In this document: positions 1 to 6,360 of the stretch, one piece after another
Layout of the letters: every line of letters starts with the position of its first letter
Numbering within the stretch: the first letter of the stretch is position 1
Assembly: GCA_035714005.1 (NCBI GenBank)
Contig: DASTMQ010000439.1
Location: forward strand, 1 to 7,762
Reading direction: 5' to 3'
Length of the DNA stretch: 7,762 nucleotides
From: AWTP1-13 sp035714005
GTDB taxonomy: Bacteria > Pseudomonadota > Alphaproteobacteria > Rhizobiales > Hyphomicrobiaceae
Made by a program: the position numbers and the translations under genes
Notes under the pieces: model-generated
What the model saw: only the letters and a program-made list of their open reading frames with translations
Databases searched by the model: none
What the model was told of the DNA's origin: nothing

Positions 1-35
1 ATGCCACCGCCAACAATCACTACGCGCAACGGCAT
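1..35 (-). CDS. N-terminus of FAD/NAD(P)-dependent oxidoreductase (partial)
   Basis: Only the first eleven complete codons, plus two bases of a twelfth, lie in the window. On the minus strand they read MPLRVVIVGGG, followed by Ile or Met. A hydrophobic beta strand running into a GGG/GxGxxG turn within the first dozen residues is the classic start of a Rossmann dinucleotide-binding fold. It is typical of flavoprotein monooxygenases, amine oxidases and pyridine-nucleotide-disulfide oxidoreductases. The substrate class cannot be told from so little. I chose the ATG at 35 because it puts the strand at residues 4-8, as is usual. An in-frame ATG at 56 would add MVAAVLK, and neither start has a strong Shine-Dalgarno sequence. 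The gene is divergent from the AEC transporter. Confidence 0.6.
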   Translation of the reverse strand, partial: MPLRVVIVGGG

Positions 36-77
36 TTTGAGCACGGCAGCCACCATCGCTCACGTCACTCGGGAGCC

Positions 78-98
78 TTGAGTTTAGCCTGCTCTCAA
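78..98. promoter_or_regulatory. Dyad TTGAG-N11-CTCAA, possible operator
   Basis: Two 5-bp arms are perfectly complementary across an 11-bp spacer. They lie about 43 bp upstream of the minus-strand oxidoreductase start and about 260 bp from the transporter start. Spacing and placement would suit a dimeric regulator such as a LysR- or GntR-type protein, but no regulator gene is visible. Arms this short can arise by chance. Confidence 0.2.
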
Positions 99-281
99 AC
101 GCCATCCCAGAGCACCCGCGCGCGCCGTTGGCATGCCGCCATCGCCGACGCAGAGTTGCCGGCAGAACATCGTCCGAGACATCATCGGCACGCGGGCCAA
201 ATCAGCAATGCCCAGCAGCCAAGGAGGTGCAGACCCCGATAGAAGGCCTCGGAGATTTGCGGTGAAGTTGCCCCTTGAGCC

Positions 282-301
282 GCAACGGCCCCAGCCGTTG
301 C
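282..301 (+). promoter_or_regulatory. Perfect 8-bp hairpin upstream of the AEC gene
   Basis: GCAACGGC and GCCGTTGC enclose a four-base CCCA loop, 58 bp before the transporter start and thus probably in its 5' leader. There is no T-run after it, so it is not an obvious terminator. It could be a leader hairpin, a protein-binding inverted repeat, or chance in GC-rich DNA. Confidence 0.25.
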
Positions 302-359
302 AGGCACAAGCTGCCGGGCTCGGAAACTCAAAAAAACCGGAAAACAGCGAGGACGCCGG

Positions 360-1343
360 ATGCAAGTCGCCGACCTGGTACTTCCCGTCTTTGCCGTCAT
401 CGTCACCGGCTGGCTGGCCGGCCGGCTCGGCTACATCCCGCGCTCTCTGGCCGATGGGCTGGTGCATTTTGCCTATAACGTGGCGATGCCGGCGCTGCTG
501 TTTATTACAATTGCGCAGGAGCCGGCGCGTAATCTTCTAGAGTGGCGCTTCCTGCTCGCGTTTGGAGGCGGGTCCATCCTCTCATTTGCGCTGGTATTCC
601 TGGTCATTCGCATCGCCTGGGGATGCGATCTCGCCAGCAGTACGATCCAAGGCATGGCGGCGGCAATGACCAACACCGGATTTGTGGCGTTGCCGATCCT
701 GCACTCTATCTACGGTCAGCCCGCGGTTCTGCCCGCCGCGATCGCGACCGTGTTCGTGGCGGCAGTGATGTTTCCCGCAAGCGTTATCCTGCTGGAGAGC
801 GCACACGGCGGCCGACACCGGGCGTCGGCGCGGCCCGTCCTGCTGCTAAAGCAAATTACGCTCAATCCGATGGTCCTATCGACCCTGCTGGGTCTGGCGT
901 GGGCGATTGCAGGCTGGCCCATTCCGCTGCCGATCGCGACCTATCTCAACATCTTCGCCGCTGCGCTCACCCCCTGCGCGCTGTTCGCCATCGGCTTGGG
1001 CCTGACGGCGGCAGGCATGCGCTCGAAGCTCAAGGCCTCCATGGCCCTCACAGTCGTTAAGCTCGTGATTATGCCGCTCATCGTCTACGGTCTGTGCTCG
1101 GCATCGGGCCTCAATCCGCTCTACACGATTGCGGCCGTTATCTGTGCCGCCGTGCCGACTGCCAAGACGGTGTTCATTCTCGCCGGTGAGTACAAGGTCG
1201 AGGAGGAGCTGATCACCGCCACCGTTTCGATCACAACGCTACTGTCGGTCCTCACGCTGCTGGGCTGGCTCTACGCCCTTTCGGGTCTCTCAGCCCAGGT
1301 GCAGCGAACCGCCGAGGCCCTGATCTCGACCGGGCAAATCTGA
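360..1343 (+). CDS. AEC (auxin efflux carrier) family transporter
   Basis: The 327-residue protein is an inner-membrane carrier of the AEC family, whose bacterial members export or import small organic acids such as malonate or malate. It is almost entirely hydrophobic and shows the family's two-repeat plan. Repeat 1 has the NVAMPALLF motif (residues 40-48) and NTGFVALPI (105-113). Repeat 2 begins with a conserved NP (169-170) after a charged central loop (about 148-165), and continues with TPCALFAIGLGL (204-215) and AVPTAKTVFILAGEY (264-278). The length is normal for the family (about 300-330) and about ten membrane helices can be read. The start is supported by GAGGA at 349-353, six bases before the ATG. 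It is divergent from the oxidoreductase fragment and converges on the TonB receptor, 100 bp away. The substrate is unknown; a link to the oxidoreductase is possible but unproven. Confidence 0.93.
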   Translation: MQVADLVLPVFAVIVTGWLAGRLGYIPRSLADGLVHFAYNVAMPALLFITIAQEPARNLLEWRFLLAFGGGSILSFALVFLVIRIAWGCDLASSTIQGMAAAMTNTGFVALPILHSIYGQPAVLPAAIATVFVAAVMFPASVILLESAHGGRHRASARPVLLLKQITLNPMVLSTLLGLAWAIAGWPIPLPIATYLNIFAAALTPCALFAIGLGLTAAGMRSKLKASMALTVVKLVIMPLIVYGLCSASGLNPLYTIAAVICAAVPTAKTVFILAGEYKVEEELITATVSITTLLSVLTLLGWLYALSGLSAQVQRTAEALISTGQI

Positions 1344-1443
1344 CCGAAGTGCCATGGCGCCGCGCGCTTGCGCTCGTTCCCGGACTTCATGAGCCGGTCC
1401 ACCGTCGCTGGGCGTGATCGCTTCCCGGCTGTCACCGCTCCAA
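1344..1443. other. Convergent intergenic spacer
   Basis: These 100 bp separate the stops of the AEC transporter and the TonB-dependent receptor. Only short GC-rich self-complementary patches are visible (for example AGCCGG at 1392-1397 with CCGGCT at 1425-1430). There is no hairpin with a T-run on either strand, so I see no intrinsic terminator. Termination here may be Rho-dependent. Confidence 0.4.
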
Positions 1444-4164
1444 TCAGAACTTCACTTTGACCCCGCCATAGACGGCGAAGGGCGCCGCGGGCGTAATCGT
1501 GCGCGGATTTTCCAGGACCGTGGCATTGCGCCCAACGCCCACCGGATCACCCGCGACGTTGCGCAAGGCGTCGGCATCGAAGTAGGTGCCAAACGTCGCG
1601 TAGTCCTTGTTGAAAAGGTTCTTCACCAAGCCGTAGACCTCGACGTTATCGGTCACCTTGTATCCGGTGCGCAAATTGACCACGGCATAGCCCGGCAGCG
1701 GTCGATCGTCGTTGCCCTCGTCGCCGCGGAAGAACTGGTTCGACACGGCGATGAGGTCAGCGCCGATCCGCCATTGCGGCGTGACCCAATAGTCGAAACC
1801 GAACTTGAGGCGGTGACTGGGAATGCTTGGAATATGGTCGCCGGGGCGCACCTTGGCGCAGTTGGGGACTTCGTCCTCGGGGTCGTCGGCGACGAAAGCG
1901 CTGCAGGGCACGCCGACCGGGGCATCGGGCGAGGCTATTTCCAGGGCATTGCGGAAGGTGGCATTCACAAAGGCATAGCTCGCGTACAGGAAGAGCCGAT
2001 CGGACCGGTAGTTGAGCGCCGCCTCCACCCCTTCGCGTAGGGTATCCCCACCGTTGATAAAAAAGCCGCGGCCCTGGATCGGGCTCGCCACCGTTAAAAT
2101 GTCGTCGTTGAGAAGCGTGCGGAAATATCCAAGGCTCCAGCCGAGCGTGTTGCTTTTGGCCGCGCCCATGGCATCCCGCCCCGCGTAGCCGGCCGCGACC
2201 TGGCCTCGCAGACCCGCCTCGATGGTCCTACCCACCACCTGCTTGAGGGGAGGGTCGGACACCAGGAAGTTCTCAAGCAGGCAGGGACGCAGCGGATCGG
2301 CGCAGGCCAGCTCGGCTGGCGTCGGAGCCCTGTTCGATTCCGAATAGCCCGCATAGGCCGTCAAGCCCGGCAGCAGTTTGTAGGTTGCACCTATCAGGGG
2401 ATTGAAACGCTGGAAGGTATGATCGCCGTTGAGATCCTCACCGCGCTGATCCTCAAGTTTAATGTTGGCGAGGTTGTAGCGGCCGCCGACCGTCACCGCC
2501 AACCGGTCCGTTACATCCAGCGTATTCATAAAGTAGAGCCCATAGTAGGAGGTGCGCACCACAAGATCGACGGGCGTTACCTCGACATCGCCGGCGTCGA
2601 GGGCGGGGTTGAGCGATTGGTCGATGATGATGCCAAGCCCCGACACCGCCAGGCTCCGCGGATCGAGCACGCCCAGCTCGCTTTGCGATGTCACCCGCGC
2701 TCGGCCAAGGTCGAGGCTGGTCCCGAGCAGGAATTGGTTGGACCGGTCGAAAAGATGTGCCTTGCTGACGGCCTGCACGGCACCGCCATAGGAGAAGGAA
2801 TCGACGGAGACCCGATCGTTGCCGCCGAGAACGGTCTCAACCCCGTTGGGCAAGCTGGCGATCGGCACGTTGACGATCGTGCCGTCAGCGCGGCGGCCGA
2901 ACAGGACATCGTCCGCTTCCTCGAAACACAACAAACCCGCGTTCGGCCCGGCCGGGTCGCAGGCAATTGCCTCCGATACATTGCCGTCGGGACGCGTCTG
3001 CTTGAAGCCGCGATAGTAGGTGTTGCCGGAGATTTTGAGCGTATCGGTGACCGAGACGGAGCCCGTCAGGTTGACCATCTGCATGCGGTTGTCGAAGGAC
3101 TGCGGCGAGGTGAAGACATTGGCGCGACGCTCCTCGACGAGCTCGACCGGGGTTGGCCCGACGACGCCCAGAAAGGTATCGGCAAAGGTGTAGTTGAGAT
3201 GGAACTCGGCGCCCGAACCCTTGACGCCCAGGTCGGCATAAGCGCGTTTTGCGGCGGCCGGCGACAAGTCGCGCCAGCCGTTCTCGTCGATCCACTCGCC
3301 GGCAACATAGGTTGCCCAGTTGCCCCAGCGCTGGCCGGCCTCGGCCGCCACCTCCTTGTGTCCAAAGGAGCCGATCCGGCTGTCGACCGTCGCACCCTGG
3401 AAGCTAAAGCCATCCTTCATAATGACATTGACGGAGCCGCCCAAGGCATTGAGGCCGAAGGCTGGATTGTTGCTCATTATGACGATGTCGGCGATCGCGA
3501 TCTGCGGGATCAAATCCCAGTTCATGGTGTCGCCGAACACCTCGTTCATGCGCACGCCGTTCTGGTAGATGGCAAGGCCCTGCGGCGTGCCGTTAAGCGG
3601 CGAGGCACTGAAACCCCGATATTGCAGGTCGGTGGCCAGCGCATTGCCGAGTGCCTCGTTGATGGTGGCGCCGGGAACGTAGGTGTTGATCGTCTCGGCA
3701 ATGGAGGCCGTGGCCGCCCGTTCGATCAGCGCCGAGGGGATGACGCTGACGCCAGCTGGGACTTTGTCGAGCGGCAACTCGCTGCCGGCAACGGGCGACA
3801 TCCTGACCTCGACGGCGGTGACCGGGGCGGGCGGCGGCGGCACTGACGGCGCGGCGACCGGGCCCGGGGATGAGGATTGGGATGAGGATTGGGCTGGGCC
3901 CGCCGCGGCCGGCGCCGCCACCGGGGGCGTCGTGCCTGGCTGAGGCGGCGGCCGCGCTGCCTTCTTTTTTGGCGCACTTTTTGGTGCAACCACCTCGATC
4001 TTCGGCAACACGGGCGCCGTCGGGGCCGGGCCCGGGGTCTCCGGTGGCGCCGCTGGCTGGGCCGCCGGCGGCGTCTCGCTTGGGCCTTGGCCTTGACCCA
4101 GGGCGACATCGGCGAGAGCGAGACTGGCGAAGATCGCCGCCAGACTGCGCCTGGAAATCAGCAT
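1444..4164 (-). CDS. TonB-dependent outer-membrane receptor
   Basis: This 906-residue receptor should import a scarce ligand (siderophore, cobalamin, heme, metal chelate or similar) through the outer membrane with TonB energy. A signal peptide spans about residues 1-23. A Pro/Ala-rich linker (24-115) carries KIEVVAP (55-61), which resembles a TonB box. A second candidate, AVEVRMSP (117-124), lies just before the plug. The plug (about 125-255) has the family features QYRGFSASPLNGTPQGLAIYQ (181-201), the NWDLIP stretch (215-220) and FGLNALGGSVNVIMK (236-250). The 22-strand barrel follows, with late motifs YGLVKNLFNKDY (844-855) and NPRTI (886-890), and the chain ends in Phe. All six cysteines form close pairs: 402/413, 621/628 and 754/769. 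The ATG at 4164 is preferred because GGAGG lies four bases upstream and the signal peptide begins there. An in-frame TTG at 4206 would add 14 unneeded residues. No TonB/ExbBD genes are nearby and the ligand is unknown. Confidence 0.95.
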   Translation of the reverse strand: MLISRRSLAAIFASLALADVALGQGQGPSETPPAAQPAAPPETPGPAPTAPVLPKIEVVAPKSAPKKKAARPPPQPGTTPPVAAPAAAGPAQSSSQSSSPGPVAAPSVPPPPAPVTAVEVRMSPVAGSELPLDKVPAGVSVIPSALIERAATASIAETINTYVPGATINEALGNALATDLQYRGFSASPLNGTPQGLAIYQNGVRMNEVFGDTMNWDLIPQIAIADIVIMSNNPAFGLNALGGSVNVIMKDGFSFQGATVDSRIGSFGHKEVAAEAGQRWGNWATYVAGEWIDENGWRDLSPAAAKRAYADLGVKGSGAEFHLNYTFADTFLGVVGPTPVELVEERRANVFTSPQSFDNRMQMVNLTGSVSVTDTLKISGNTYYRGFKQTRPDGNVSEAIACDPAGPNAGLLCFEEADDVLFGRRADGTIVNVPIASLPNGVETVLGGNDRVSVDSFSYGGAVQAVSKAHLFDRSNQFLLGTSLDLGRARVTSQSELGVLDPRSLAVSGLGIIIDQSLNPALDAGDVEVTPVDLVVRTSYYGLYFMNTLDVTDRLAVTVGGRYNLANIKLEDQRGEDLNGDHTFQRFNPLIGATYKLLPGLTAYAGYSESNRAPTPAELACADPLRPCLLENFLVSDPPLKQVVGRTIEAGLRGQVAAGYAGRDAMGAAKSNTLGWSLGYFRTLLNDDILTVASPIQGRGFFINGGDTLREGVEAALNYRSDRLFLYASYAFVNATFRNALEIASPDAPVGVPCSAFVADDPEDEVPNCAKVRPGDHIPSIPSHRLKFGFDYWVTPQWRIGADLIAVSNQFFRGDEGNDDRPLPGYAVVNLRTGYKVTDNVEVYGLVKNLFNKDYATFGTYFDADALRNVAGDPVGVGRNATVLENPRTITPAAPFAVYGGVKVKF
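3869..3892. repeat. Two perfect 12-bp tandem repeats in the receptor linker
   Basis: GATGAGGATTGG occurs twice head to tail on the plus strand. Read on the coding strand, it gives the repeated Ser-Ser-Ser-Gln stretch at about residues 91-99 of the receptor's Pro-rich linker. The unit is a multiple of three, so gain or loss of a copy would change linker length without a frameshift. Confidence 0.8.
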
Positions 4165-4167
4165 CCA

Positions 4168-4173
4168 CCCTCC
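4168..4173 (-). promoter_or_regulatory. Shine-Dalgarno of the TonB-dependent receptor
   Basis: On the minus strand GGAGGG precedes the ATG at 4164 with a short gap of three to four bases. It is the main reason to place the start there and not at the TTG at 4206. Confidence 0.6.
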
Positions 4174-4189
4174 AAGGAAGCCGCTTTGA

Positions 4190-4221
4190 AGACGTCCGAT
4201 GCGCAAGACGTCCTATGCGCA
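4190..4221. repeat. Tandem 16-bp direct repeat upstream of the receptor
   Basis: AGACGTCCGATGCGCA (4190-4205) is followed directly by AGACGTCCTATGCGCA (4206-4221), identical in 15 of 16 positions. Each unit contains the palindrome GACGTC. The pair begins 26 bp upstream of the receptor ATG, and so lies in its promoter or mRNA leader. A repeated protein-binding site is the most natural reading. I recognise no known box (it is not a Fur, Irr or Zur consensus). Confidence 0.75.
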
Positions 4222-4222
4222 C

Positions 4223-4234
4223 GGGCGCGCGCCC
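4223..4234. promoter_or_regulatory. 12-bp perfect palindrome GGGCGCGCGCCC
   Basis: The palindrome starts one base after the tandem 16-bp repeat, so both lie within about 70 bp of the receptor start. It may be part of the same control site. In DNA this GC-rich, such a palindrome alone is weak evidence. Confidence 0.3.
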
Positions 4235-4265
4235 CACACGCGAGGCAAAGCTGCATTTTTCTTCG

Positions 4266-4271
4266 GGTCAA
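4266..4271 (-). promoter_or_regulatory. Possible -35 element for the receptor
   Basis: The minus strand reads CCTTGACCCG here, matching the CTTGAC -35 element favoured by alphaproteobacterial housekeeping sigma factors. A -10 box 17 bp downstream (TTGCCT) is poor. If real, the transcript would begin close to the palindrome and the tandem repeats. Confidence 0.2.
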
Positions 4272-4420
4272 GGCCCTCGCTCGGCGACCCGCCCGGCGCC
4301 GCGCGATTTTTGCCGCCGCCTGCGGCCAACGCGCACCAGGCCTGGCAAGGCTTGGCCTCCCTGCCACCCCCGACGCGGTTCGACTTGACCTAGCCTCGCA
4401 CGACGGCCGCCCGCGCAGCT

Positions 4421-4522
4421 GGCAACATGAGGTGTGCCCCTTAAGTGATTCGCCCACCACGCCATGCCGCAACACCCGCACATCCTCCCGGGGCGTCGCC
4501 CCGATAGGAGGAGAAAGTTGCC
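4421..4522. ncRNA. Candidate structured or switching RNA element (unclassified)
   Basis: Plus-strand coordinates are used. GGCAAC (4421-4426) and GTTGCC (4517-4522) could close the element. Inside, TCCTCC (4483-4488) pairs with GGAGGA (4507-4512) around a GGGGC-GTC-GCCCC hairpin (4490-4502). The same CCTC can instead join GAGGTGTGC (4429-4437) through GCACA-T-CCTC (4478-4487), nine pairs with one bulge. The two folds exclude each other. On the plus strand the first fold hides an SD-like GGAGGA. The strand is undetermined and no known riboswitch core matches. This is inference from complementarity only. Confidence 0.25.
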
Positions 4523-4680
4523 CCACGCCGCTGGTGTCCGCATTGTGACAGCGCCCCGCCGCGCCCCTAGCTGCGCCTCGACGCTCGGCTGGCGCGTGAG
4601 CTCGCGCCGACGCGGTCGACCGGATGGCCGCGCGCGGGCGGCCCCGGGGACCATGGCCCCGACCGAATAGACCTTGCAAA

Positions 4681-4699
4681 AGGAGGGCTTGCGCCCCTT
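4681..4699. terminator. Weak hairpin GGGC-TTGC-GCCC
   Basis: A 4-bp GC core (4685-4688 with 4693-4696) extends outward by three weaker pairs around a bulged A. Read on the minus strand it has a GCAA tetraloop and is followed by TTTT, which resembles a small intrinsic terminator for leftward transcripts. No gene is known to need one here, so it may be an attenuator for a long receptor leader, or chance. Confidence 0.2.
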
Positions 4700-4720
4700 G
4701 TCTTCGCAATGAGCGTAACG

Positions 4721-4732
4721 GTGGCATGCCAC
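4721..4732. promoter_or_regulatory. 12-bp perfect palindrome GTGGCATGCCAC
   Basis: A complete palindrome lies 153 bp upstream of the TAXI gene and 557 bp upstream of the receptor. It could be an operator for either gene. A hairpin-forming CGGGCGC/GCGCCCG inverted repeat (4740-4746 with 4755-4761, eight-base loop) follows seven bases later. Confidence 0.3.
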
Positions 4733-4834
4733 AATTTGACGGGCGCTTGCGACGGCGCCCGCGTCCAAGCTCACGATCGGCAAAAATGTAGCTGGACATT
4801 GGGCGGCTAACTGCGCTTCTTGCTGGCAATTGCT

Positions 4835-4840
4835 CTATAC
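4835..4840 (+). promoter_or_regulatory. Possible -10 box of the TAXI gene
   Basis: CTATAC matches the alphaproteobacterial -10 consensus CTATAT in five of six positions and would give a leader of about 40 bases. No acceptable -35 lies 16-18 bp upstream; the nearest TTGCTG (4820-4825) is too close. The call is tentative. Confidence 0.2.
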
Positions 4841-4884
4841 CGGTCAGCGCTTCGGCGCAGTGGGTCACCGATGTGGGGGGTGCC

Positions 4885-6339
4885 ATGGACTCATTTCCGA
4901 TCAAGACGAGTGTGTTTGCGTTGCTTGCCGCCGTGCTCGGGGCGATCACGCTTGGGCTGATGACCCACGCGCAGCAACTCGACAAACACGGCACCATCGT
5001 CATTGCCGCGGGCAATCCCCAATACGCTGAGCTCGCGCAGCGCTACAAAGAGGTGCTCGCCAAGTTTGGCGTGCAGCTGGTCGTGCGCCAAACCGTTCCA
5101 TTCAAGGAAAAGGACGGCCGCACGAGCACGCGACCGCTGGAAGGCCGCATCACCCTGCGTGCCTTGGTCGACGATCAATCCGGCATCACGGCGGGCTTCG
5201 TCAAAGGCGACCTGGTCGGGAGCCTGCAAGGCAGCCTCGCCACCGAAAAACAGAAGGACCGCCACTCCGAATACTCAAAGCTGCTCTCGGTCGGACGCCT
5301 GTTTCACGAGCCGATCTGGGTGTTCACGCGCGGCGACTTGCCGATCGCGTCTTTGCGCGATCTGAAAGGCAAGCGCATCATGATCGGCACGCGCGATAGC
5401 GGTGCGCGCGGTGTCACCAGACAACTGTTGAAAGCCAATGGGGTGATCGAAAAGGAAAACGCGACCTTCATCGATCAAGATCTTCCGGCCGATGCCGGGC
5501 CGCTGCTATCGGGCACGGCCGATGCCGGTATCGTCATCACGGCCGCCGACACCGAAAAGGTTCAAGAACTCCTGCGCGTTCCCAACATCCGCCTGATGGA
5601 CTTTGGCCGCGAGGCGGAAGCCTACATTAACCGCTTTCCCGCCCTGTCCAAAGTCGTCCTGCGCCAGGGAGCCGTGGATTTCGATCCCTTGATGCCCACC
5701 GAAGACATCACCCTGCTCTCGACCGCGGTCGCCTTGGTGGTTCGCCCGGACATGCAGTCGGCGTTGATTTCCCTGCTCACCCATGCCGTGGTGCATAGTC
5801 CAAAGTCGCCGTTTGATAAAAACGGCGATCCGGTCCTGTTTTATCGGGCCGGCGAGTTTCCCACCGCCAACGACCCCGAATTCGAGGTGCCCAATGCCGC
5901 CCGGGTTCTTTATAAAACCGGCGAGCTTCCGGTGGTGCTCAAGAGCCTCGCGCCAAATGCGACAAGCCTCGGCGTGCCCTTCACCTATACGGCGTTCCTC
6001 AATGAGCATTGGACGACGCTGGTCGGCATGCTCGGCATGCTGGCCCTGCTGCTGCCCCTGACCCGGGCGCTACCAGGCATCTATGTCTGGATGGTGCGCC
6101 GACGCCTGGTCTACTGGTACCGGCAGCTGAAGGCGCTGGAACGGAAACTGGACAATGGCGATGCAAAATTCGACGCTCAAGCCATGCAGGCAGAGTTCGA
6201 CCGCATCGACACGCACGTGAGGACCATCAGCGTCCCGCCCTATTATTCAAATCAGCTCTATGACCTGCGCGGACACATCGAGCTGGTGCGGCAGCGCCTC
6301 GACATCAAGCCACAACCGATCCGCATGGCGGCCGAATAA
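4885..6339 (+). CDS. Membrane-anchored TAXI/NMT1-like solute-binding protein
   Basis: The 484-residue protein resembles the TAXI-type solute receptors of TRAP transporters. A hydrophobic segment (about 8-29) acts as signal anchor or signal peptide. The periplasmic binding domain (about 35-365) starts with the strand GTIVIAAGNPQYAELAQRY and includes the hinge region SLRDLKGKRIMIGTRDSGARG (156-176) and GTADAGIVITA (210-220), typical of this fold. A second membrane helix (about 376-395) leads to a positively charged stretch (RRR, 405-407) and a helical, coiled-coil-prone tail (about 408-475) that should be cytoplasmic. Ordinary TAXI receptors are about 320-350 residues and lack this tail. No DctM/DctQ-type permease is adjacent, so a sensing or scaffold role is as likely as transport. 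I prefer the ATG at 4885 to a GTG at 4873, which only adds VGGA; the SD is poor for both. It is divergent from the TonB receptor. Confidence 0.85.
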   Translation: MDSFPIKTSVFALLAAVLGAITLGLMTHAQQLDKHGTIVIAAGNPQYAELAQRYKEVLAKFGVQLVVRQTVPFKEKDGRTSTRPLEGRITLRALVDDQSGITAGFVKGDLVGSLQGSLATEKQKDRHSEYSKLLSVGRLFHEPIWVFTRGDLPIASLRDLKGKRIMIGTRDSGARGVTRQLLKANGVIEKENATFIDQDLPADAGPLLSGTADAGIVITAADTEKVQELLRVPNIRLMDFGREAEAYINRFPALSKVVLRQGAVDFDPLMPTEDITLLSTAVALVVRPDMQSALISLLTHAVVHSPKSPFDKNGDPVLFYRAGEFPTANDPEFEVPNAARVLYKTGELPVVLKSLAPNATSLGVPFTYTAFLNEHWTTLVGMLGMLALLLPLTRALPGIYVWMVRRRLVYWYRQLKALERKLDNGDAKFDAQAMQAEFDRIDTHVRTISVPPYYSNQLYDLRGHIELVRQRLDIKPQPIRMAAE

Positions 6340-6360
6340 GCGGTCGAATAAGGACAGCGC

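Larger units (their letters stand above)
36..359. other. Divergent intergenic region
   Basis: About 320 bp separate the two divergent starts. Frames that stay open across it (for example minus strand 467-84) have Pro/Arg/Cys-rich, low-complexity translations and run into the transporter gene, so I call no gene here. It should hold both promoters. The visible structure is a TTGAG-N11-CTCAA dyad and an 8-bp hairpin, listed separately. I see no good -35/-10 pair on either strand. Confidence 0.5.
4235..4884. other. Large divergent intergenic region
   Basis: This stretch lies between the receptor and the TAXI protein. Several frames stay open through it on both strands, including one of 285 codons on the minus strand (5015-4158). 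Their translations are Arg/Ala/Pro/Cys-rich without domains, and the long one overlaps real genes at both ends, so I call none a gene. It contains a set of nested complementary segments (4421-4522), a 12-bp palindrome, two hairpins and a possible weak promoter for the gene on the right. At 720 bp from start to start it is unusually long for two divergent genes. Confidence 0.5.

Noticed and set aside
84..467. Minus-strand 127-codon frame in the left intergenic region
   Set aside because: It overlaps the start of the AEC gene, lacks an SD and a domain, and its composition is that of a chance frame.
2419..3846. A 475-codon plus-strand frame antisense to the TonB receptor (also 1414-2040 plus)
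   Set aside because: It mirrors a well-supported receptor gene. Long antisense frames are common in GC-rich genes, and the translation shows no domain and is rich in Asp/Gly/Val/Arg repeats typical of shadows.
4165..4300. Fur/Irr-type iron box near the receptor start
   Set aside because: No AT-rich interrupted palindrome of the Fur or ICE type is present; the visible repeats are GC-rich.
4165..4560. Cobalamin riboswitch upstream of the TonB receptor
   Set aside because: Looked for on the minus strand; the conserved GCCACTG and the AGACCTGCC-type B12 box are both missing.
4518..4670. Small plus-strand frame from a TTG placed six bases after GGAGGA
   Set aside because: The SD spacing is good, but the 50-residue product is Arg/Pro/Ala-rich and the third-position bias does not exceed the background GC content.
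4736..4764. TTGACG (4736-4741) as -35 of the TAXI promoter
   Set aside because: The matching -10 position 17 bp downstream is CCGCGT, so no promoter can be supported.
4158..5015. A 285-codon minus-strand frame spanning the divergent intergenic region
   Set aside because: It overlaps the TAXI gene start and the receptor start, has no start signal, and its product is Arg/Ala/Cys-rich without any recognisable motif.
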